DNA from: UBA1563 sp041671545
GTDB taxonomy: Bacteria; Bacteroidota; Ignavibacteria; Ignavibacteriales; Ignavibacteriaceae
Length of the DNA: 64,000 nt
Assembly: GCA_041671545.1 (NCBI GenBank)
Contig: JBAZBI010000003.1
Location: 124,001-188,000 of the forward strand
Direction of reading: 5' to 3'
Below are positions 63,201-64,000 of this stretch, piece after piece. Under the pieces are notes generated by a model. The model was not told the DNA's origin. It worked only from the letters and a program-made list of their open reading frames with translations, and did no database searches. How positions within the stretch are numbered: the first letter of the stretch is position 1; every line of letters begins with the position of its first letter. The position numbers were made by a program, and so were the translations under genes.

Positions 63201-64000
63201 GAGTTTGAATTAAATGCTCCCTCATTTTTATCGAATGAAAGCAGCGGAGTAATATTAAGTTTTTCAACTCTATCAACTACAGCATCATCGTTCACCCACT
63301 CAAAATAATTCTTAAGCAATTTGGGAAACTGACTTTCCCTCTGCAGATTCGACCATTGGGTTAGAGCATTTTTATACCCGTAGTATTTTTCCTTAAATTT
63401 TAATTGTTCAGGTATTACATAAGCAAAATGTTGAAAAATCAATTGATGATATTGAGTAACTGCATGAATAAAAGGATCAATTTTTGCGAGATCACTCCAT
63501 TCTCCATTATTATTTTTCCTGCTCAACACCGGAGGTTCGTGTGTGAGCCATTTATCTCCCGGTTTGTACTTCCATGTGCGCAGCCATTCAAAATCAGTAT
63601 AATTGCCATATGTATCTTTGCTTGTAATTACTAATTTTTCTCCTACAAAAAAGTTACAAAGATAGTACGAGGCGGTTTTTTGAGGATTTAAAATATAAAT
63701 TTCTCTTCCTTTCGTAAGTTGTTCAGTTGTCCATAATTCATCAACATCAACTTCCCAAAGGATACACTCTTCATCAATATTTACAAATGGAGCATTCACC
63801 ATTTCCAATTTACCATTCCAAAATTGCCCGTCTCCTTTCCTGTAAAGGGTAATATTATCCGGATATTTATTTTTCAACTCGTCTAAATAGTCAGTTGTGC
63901 CATCGTTACTTAAACCATCGGAATGAAGTTCGTCAGAAATGCGACCGCCATGTGCAAGACTCCAAGCGGTATCATTTTTCAAATCCGCAACGCCTTCAAT
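54263..64000 (-). CDS. Giant multidomain glycosyltransferase with TPRs (5' truncated, >3,240 residues)
   Basis: The frame is still open at the window edge, so the start is missing. Counting from TTG 63982, the order is: a GT-like region (1-200, EECILWEVDVDELWT), GT9 (~267-592, RTDSIGDNILSLSM ... GSDSSGVHLACAVGTP), TPR (~655-730), GT2 (~752-967, WLNSDDF), CgeB-like GT (~1066-1378), GT4 (~1416-1760, YPSKYEGFGLPVIEAM), TPR (~1844-1914), three GT2 (~1936-2150, 2195-2404, 2450-2674; DDDD and NNDI metal motifs) and a TPR tail with a 143-residue tandem repeat. It should build an oligosaccharide step by step on one polypeptide. There is no signal peptide or membrane helix, so it is cytoplasmic. Coupling to the next TPR-GT and then flagellin suggests a flagellin glycan. 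Confidence 0.88.
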   Translation of the reverse strand: MEGVADLKNDTAWSLAHGGRISDELHSDGLSNDGTTDYLDELKNKYPDNITLYRKGDGQFWNGKLEMVNAPFVNIDEECILWEVDVDELWTTEQLTKGREIYILNPQKTASYYLCNFFVGEKLVITSKDTYGNYTDFEWLRTWKYKPGDKWLTHEPPVLSRKNNNGEWSDLAKIDPFIHAVTQYHQLIFQHFAYVIPEQLKFKEKYYGYKNALTQWSNLQRESQFPKLLKNYFEWVNDDAVVDRVEKLNITPLLSFDKNEGAFNSNSLSEGEYHEIVFLRTDSIGDNILSLSMIAKIHERYPQAKITIICQSHIKEIYANIPFVNKIITFNKNAAYSSNGLDTKLEQNLVSIKADLLLNPVFSPEPLSFEIAKRIDAKIKVGFRGNYSNITPEEIDKNNLVYNYLIDVPSEQKSEIDKYKIFLNRFGIQSDDLTPAINLSSNDKDFARKYFEERKLDPKKTIVLFPFSQWVIKDYERFDNIISSPFLDSYNFIILGGFENLEKSELLSSIAPDKVFNLVGETTLLQTAAIIERSKLLIGSDSSGVHLACAVGTPNVVVMGGGHFGRFMPYSKLTTLVVLPLSCYGCNWQCKFGTSYCVKAIDYNLVLEAVENTLEQKSEKPRIFLNPSTNKEAFNNLQNMLSNFIAVDRIEIVEGKNDRVLSLSQHVISLSEKAIADEQLEPAFELIKNVLLLEPSNLDALNNLAVIYILNKQWSEAKNLLSKLIELNPLDDVAVDNMSYLNTLLAEQEIGSSSTNIPKISIITPSYNQGEFLETTIKSVLDQHYPNLEYIIIDGGSTDNSVEIIKKYEQYLSYWVSEKDKGQTEAINKGFKRATGEIIAWLNSDDFYFPGALNLIAEMYVSNPHAGLYIGNGAVADRSGKKMRRYSHDIIFDYETLLKGSNYILQPSTFINAKALAEVGYLDETLHYAMDLEYWIRVAGKFSVMTINEELSAYRWYDDIKTKNGGLKRWVEQWHIINSYSKLQLTPGLLVEFFNVLQEKEVSDHLGVNVSEFSQNVRLQFYQVMQQLLNTNECIPKNGNGEIFSLTEKKKNQSELQQTKTVNIVKSIDSTPKVDIVLQATGEHAWGVGRGWENAAKKLGVYNKTFAPRADWGDRDVYFDDGLENYLKSENSDILFLTGFDWHSQVFHKNPRWRELFQKSIAKKILYVQESIINNCRLFKTEEMKKALLSAAAISDFVVYTDIMDKDFIESLSVPSLWQPFGVDESIFFSQIEFNKRIHRPFFRGKYKPFYTNETYDERRRLLKFLLDNNLADLIPYQDKPVTAEEIAADFNKYKMAINLPSIFSNHPTRVYEALACGNALITNRTNNLIVDGLFKDREHLIYYQDEKSLKEAIELLSSNNDLLTKISKNGSEYVREKFTLDKHLSEILNKINGIGKNQKHVSENYELLQHNEDSSNLSKKKIVLDGVIFQLQRNQPLGISRVWTSLLTELGKKENNILLLDRGNTAPAIPGIETISIPLFYDYEVMPSEVCYLDEICFENNAALFISTYYTYTEHTPSLLMLHDFIPELFKWKGLEWSAKEEAIKKAFAYLSVSESTAKDLKKFYPESKNKDVSIIYNAVSEEFSPKSEKEIAAFKQKYKIEKPYFIISGNRNLYKNVILFAAAFSKLKNKHEFEILFTGGSPELEPDIKKLLCKAKYQIVYLTIEELSNAYSGAIALVYPSKYEGFGLPVIEAMKSGCPVITCKNSSLKEVAGEAAIFVKEDDVEDLKNALLKVEKPGVREKYIKAGFENAKKFSWTLSGELLDKRIRSYGESCNPQPKKPEPKLGSVDNLFYKIKTDKLFCKTYDELLSQLKKGFEADEELIEQTEKIVGSIDVEKYLLPQSVNQAKVHVYPYYYYVLALSYLNRNDHHKSLEAFSLALSYGLNHWIIGSHLADLLIHFNKLDDAFVMLEKIRSIYPDHKNTLKRISEVKKGETIEMKEFKVTAIVSTYNSEKFLRGCLDDLINQTLYEKGELEIVVVNSGSTQNEEEIVKEYQNQFANIKYTKTERETVYQAWNRGIKIAAGKYITNANTDDRHRKDAFEIFAKELDTNNQIGLVYADQFVTKKENQTLDTHDAVGYFEWLEFDRTQLIHCACIGPQPMWRKSLHEKFGYFDESLKVAGDYDWWLRISEEVKFKHIPEKLGLYLLSDDSVEHRYTDEMRNETIKVRLHYGQKAQLKKLDYTKYKSTFLIFASERQPLISVIIPTFNRHDKLKDAIASALSQSYKNIEVVVVNDAGKDVTDVIKQFNDVRVNLINQETNKGLSASRNIGIETAKGEYIALLDDDDIFYSNHLLIALNNLSAQNKVVYTDAIRNSYVKVGKVFTLQAQSVPYSIDYNRNKLIIGNIAPVNCFVFEKSLALKVGLFDESLPVLEDWDFWLRLSSVTEFKHVKENTVQVNWYNDGSTMTSSKGKEFEETRKLINQKYETEIKSIPNLKEIITAFNAIWGNDFAVGLPLVSIIVLSYNQLEYTKSFVESVIKHTNVPFELILVDNASNNETVGFLNSLSATDKRIKTIFNATNLGFPKGVNQGLNLASGKYVLIANNDIVVTKGWLERMIEIAESKNEIGLVGPISNAVSGVQLDKGAKYDSIVQMHKYAKQIQKKNHERVIEFPRVAFLCTLIKKNVIEEIGGLDERFSPGNFEDDDFCLRAQVAGYKTVIAQDVFIHHYGSKSFKADGVEAYAKRLEHNKKVFIDKWGADPEEIWLHGKSFTKRNTAFPIDKNPFNANIKRAMIYLEDKDHQSAFNYLNEAIESYEEYSVNDFKHIGFTDLLNLAANAALMTGDYQKATELFEKELNANPTSSRACAGLAEIFLTQEKYNEAKTMLEWSVKNDPNNQSARSSLEKVNQELGFPADDNSLNRQKSVDEQIEELFAETYSLYEKKLFKDSLIVLIELEKFLDSRPEEVKPETAVSVFNLSGFNYLALRENDMARKSFEKSLNILPDSSTACAGLGEIFYLEGKDEAAKTMYEWAVKNDPTNQMAVNGLNKINEVLGMERNHNSLNASPNVDEQLEALFSETYSLYEKKLYKEALAVLLELERFVTTSGEEIHPDTLVSIINLSGYNYLGLNDIDNARESFERALNINPSSSSACAGLGEIYATFAMDTEAKTMFEWAVKNNPENQTAVSSLAKVNQRLGFSQNHNSLVIKNINPLRTIENKLDLAEELIDKDRNEEAEKLLQEVLVSEPTNIIALNNLSVIEIMNEHYEEAIKLISKVLAINQEDEIALGNMNFIKEKLTSVMEQV
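54562..55624 (-). repeat. 429-bp (143-residue) tandem repeat within the giant glycosyltransferase
   Basis: The repeat start ACAGLxEIF/Y occurs at 55585, 55156 and 54727, exactly 429 bases apart, giving two full units and a partial third plus a short leading part. Each unit has a TPR pair with AKTMxEWxVKNxPxNQ, then NSL, VDEQxExLFxETYSLYEKKL and NLSGxNYL. The preserved length shows recent duplication or recombination inside the gene. Confidence 0.88.

Noticed and set aside
1..64000. tRNA, rRNA, riboswitch, phage or insertion-sequence genes
   Set aside because: No cloverleaf, rRNA-like stretch, known riboswitch core, integrase or transposase could be recognised by eye. A covariance-model scan would be needed to exclude small RNAs.

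Overview
The window most likely comes from a member of the Ignavibacteria (Ignavibacteriota, Bacteroidota/Chlorobi superphylum). Two secreted proteins carry type IX secretion (T9SS) C-terminal tails with the NYPNPFNPST-type motif common in that group. Most genes have AT-rich codon use, and the neighbourhood mixes flagellar genes, tripartite efflux pumps and a large glycan-active gene set. No tRNA, rRNA, CRISPR array or intact insertion sequence was found. The gene at each window edge is cut.

Layout. 1-6.6 kb: the end of a T9SS-secreted protein, a membrane-anchored TPR/AraC regulator, a 1.2 kb gene-poor stretch holding a decayed T9SS tail, and two isolated genes (a BamE-like secreted protein and a YaaC-family protein). 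6.7-19.3 kb: an eleven-gene minus-strand operon. In transcription order it holds an acyl-CoA synthetase, a GNAT-like protein, a thiolase-like protein without the nucleophilic Cys, a DUF35 partner, AllH/FdrA/AllG-like carbamoyltransferase subunits, a cyclase-family metal hydrolase, and the FAD, [2Fe-2S] and molybdopterin subunits of a molybdenum hydroxylase. Together these suggest a route that hydroxylates and opens an N-heterocycle or amide, removes a carbamoyl group, and sends the carbon skeleton into CoA metabolism. The substrate is unknown. This is the best candidate here for an undescribed pathway. 19.6-31.7 kb: a TrpF-like protein with altered active site, a MacAB-TolC-type ABC exporter with a Spy-like chaperone, and a convergent RND-MFP-TolC operon.

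32-36.4 kb: a defence operon of an SPPY-type DNA methyltransferase, an AIPR-family protein and a TdeIII-like restriction endonuclease. 36.5-38.4 kb: a hypothetical gene and a long non-coding stretch with a composite 140-bp dispersed repeat and a degenerate 21-bp minisatellite. Read on the minus strand, the minisatellite spells coiled-coil heptads broken by stops. 38.4-46 kb: secreted glycan-active genes (GH9 fused to a polysaccharide deacetylase, CotH plus lamin-tail with a T9SS tail, a sialate O-acetylesterase and a small membrane protein).

46.1-64 kb: a late flagellar cluster (flagellin, FliS, FliD, FliT/FlgN-like, FlgM) with a recognisable sigma-28 promoter and terminators. Immediately upstream on the same strand lie three glycosyltransferase genes, probably for flagellin glycosylation. 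One of them encodes a polypeptide of more than 3,240 residues with about seven glycosyltransferase modules separated by TPRs; it runs off the right edge.
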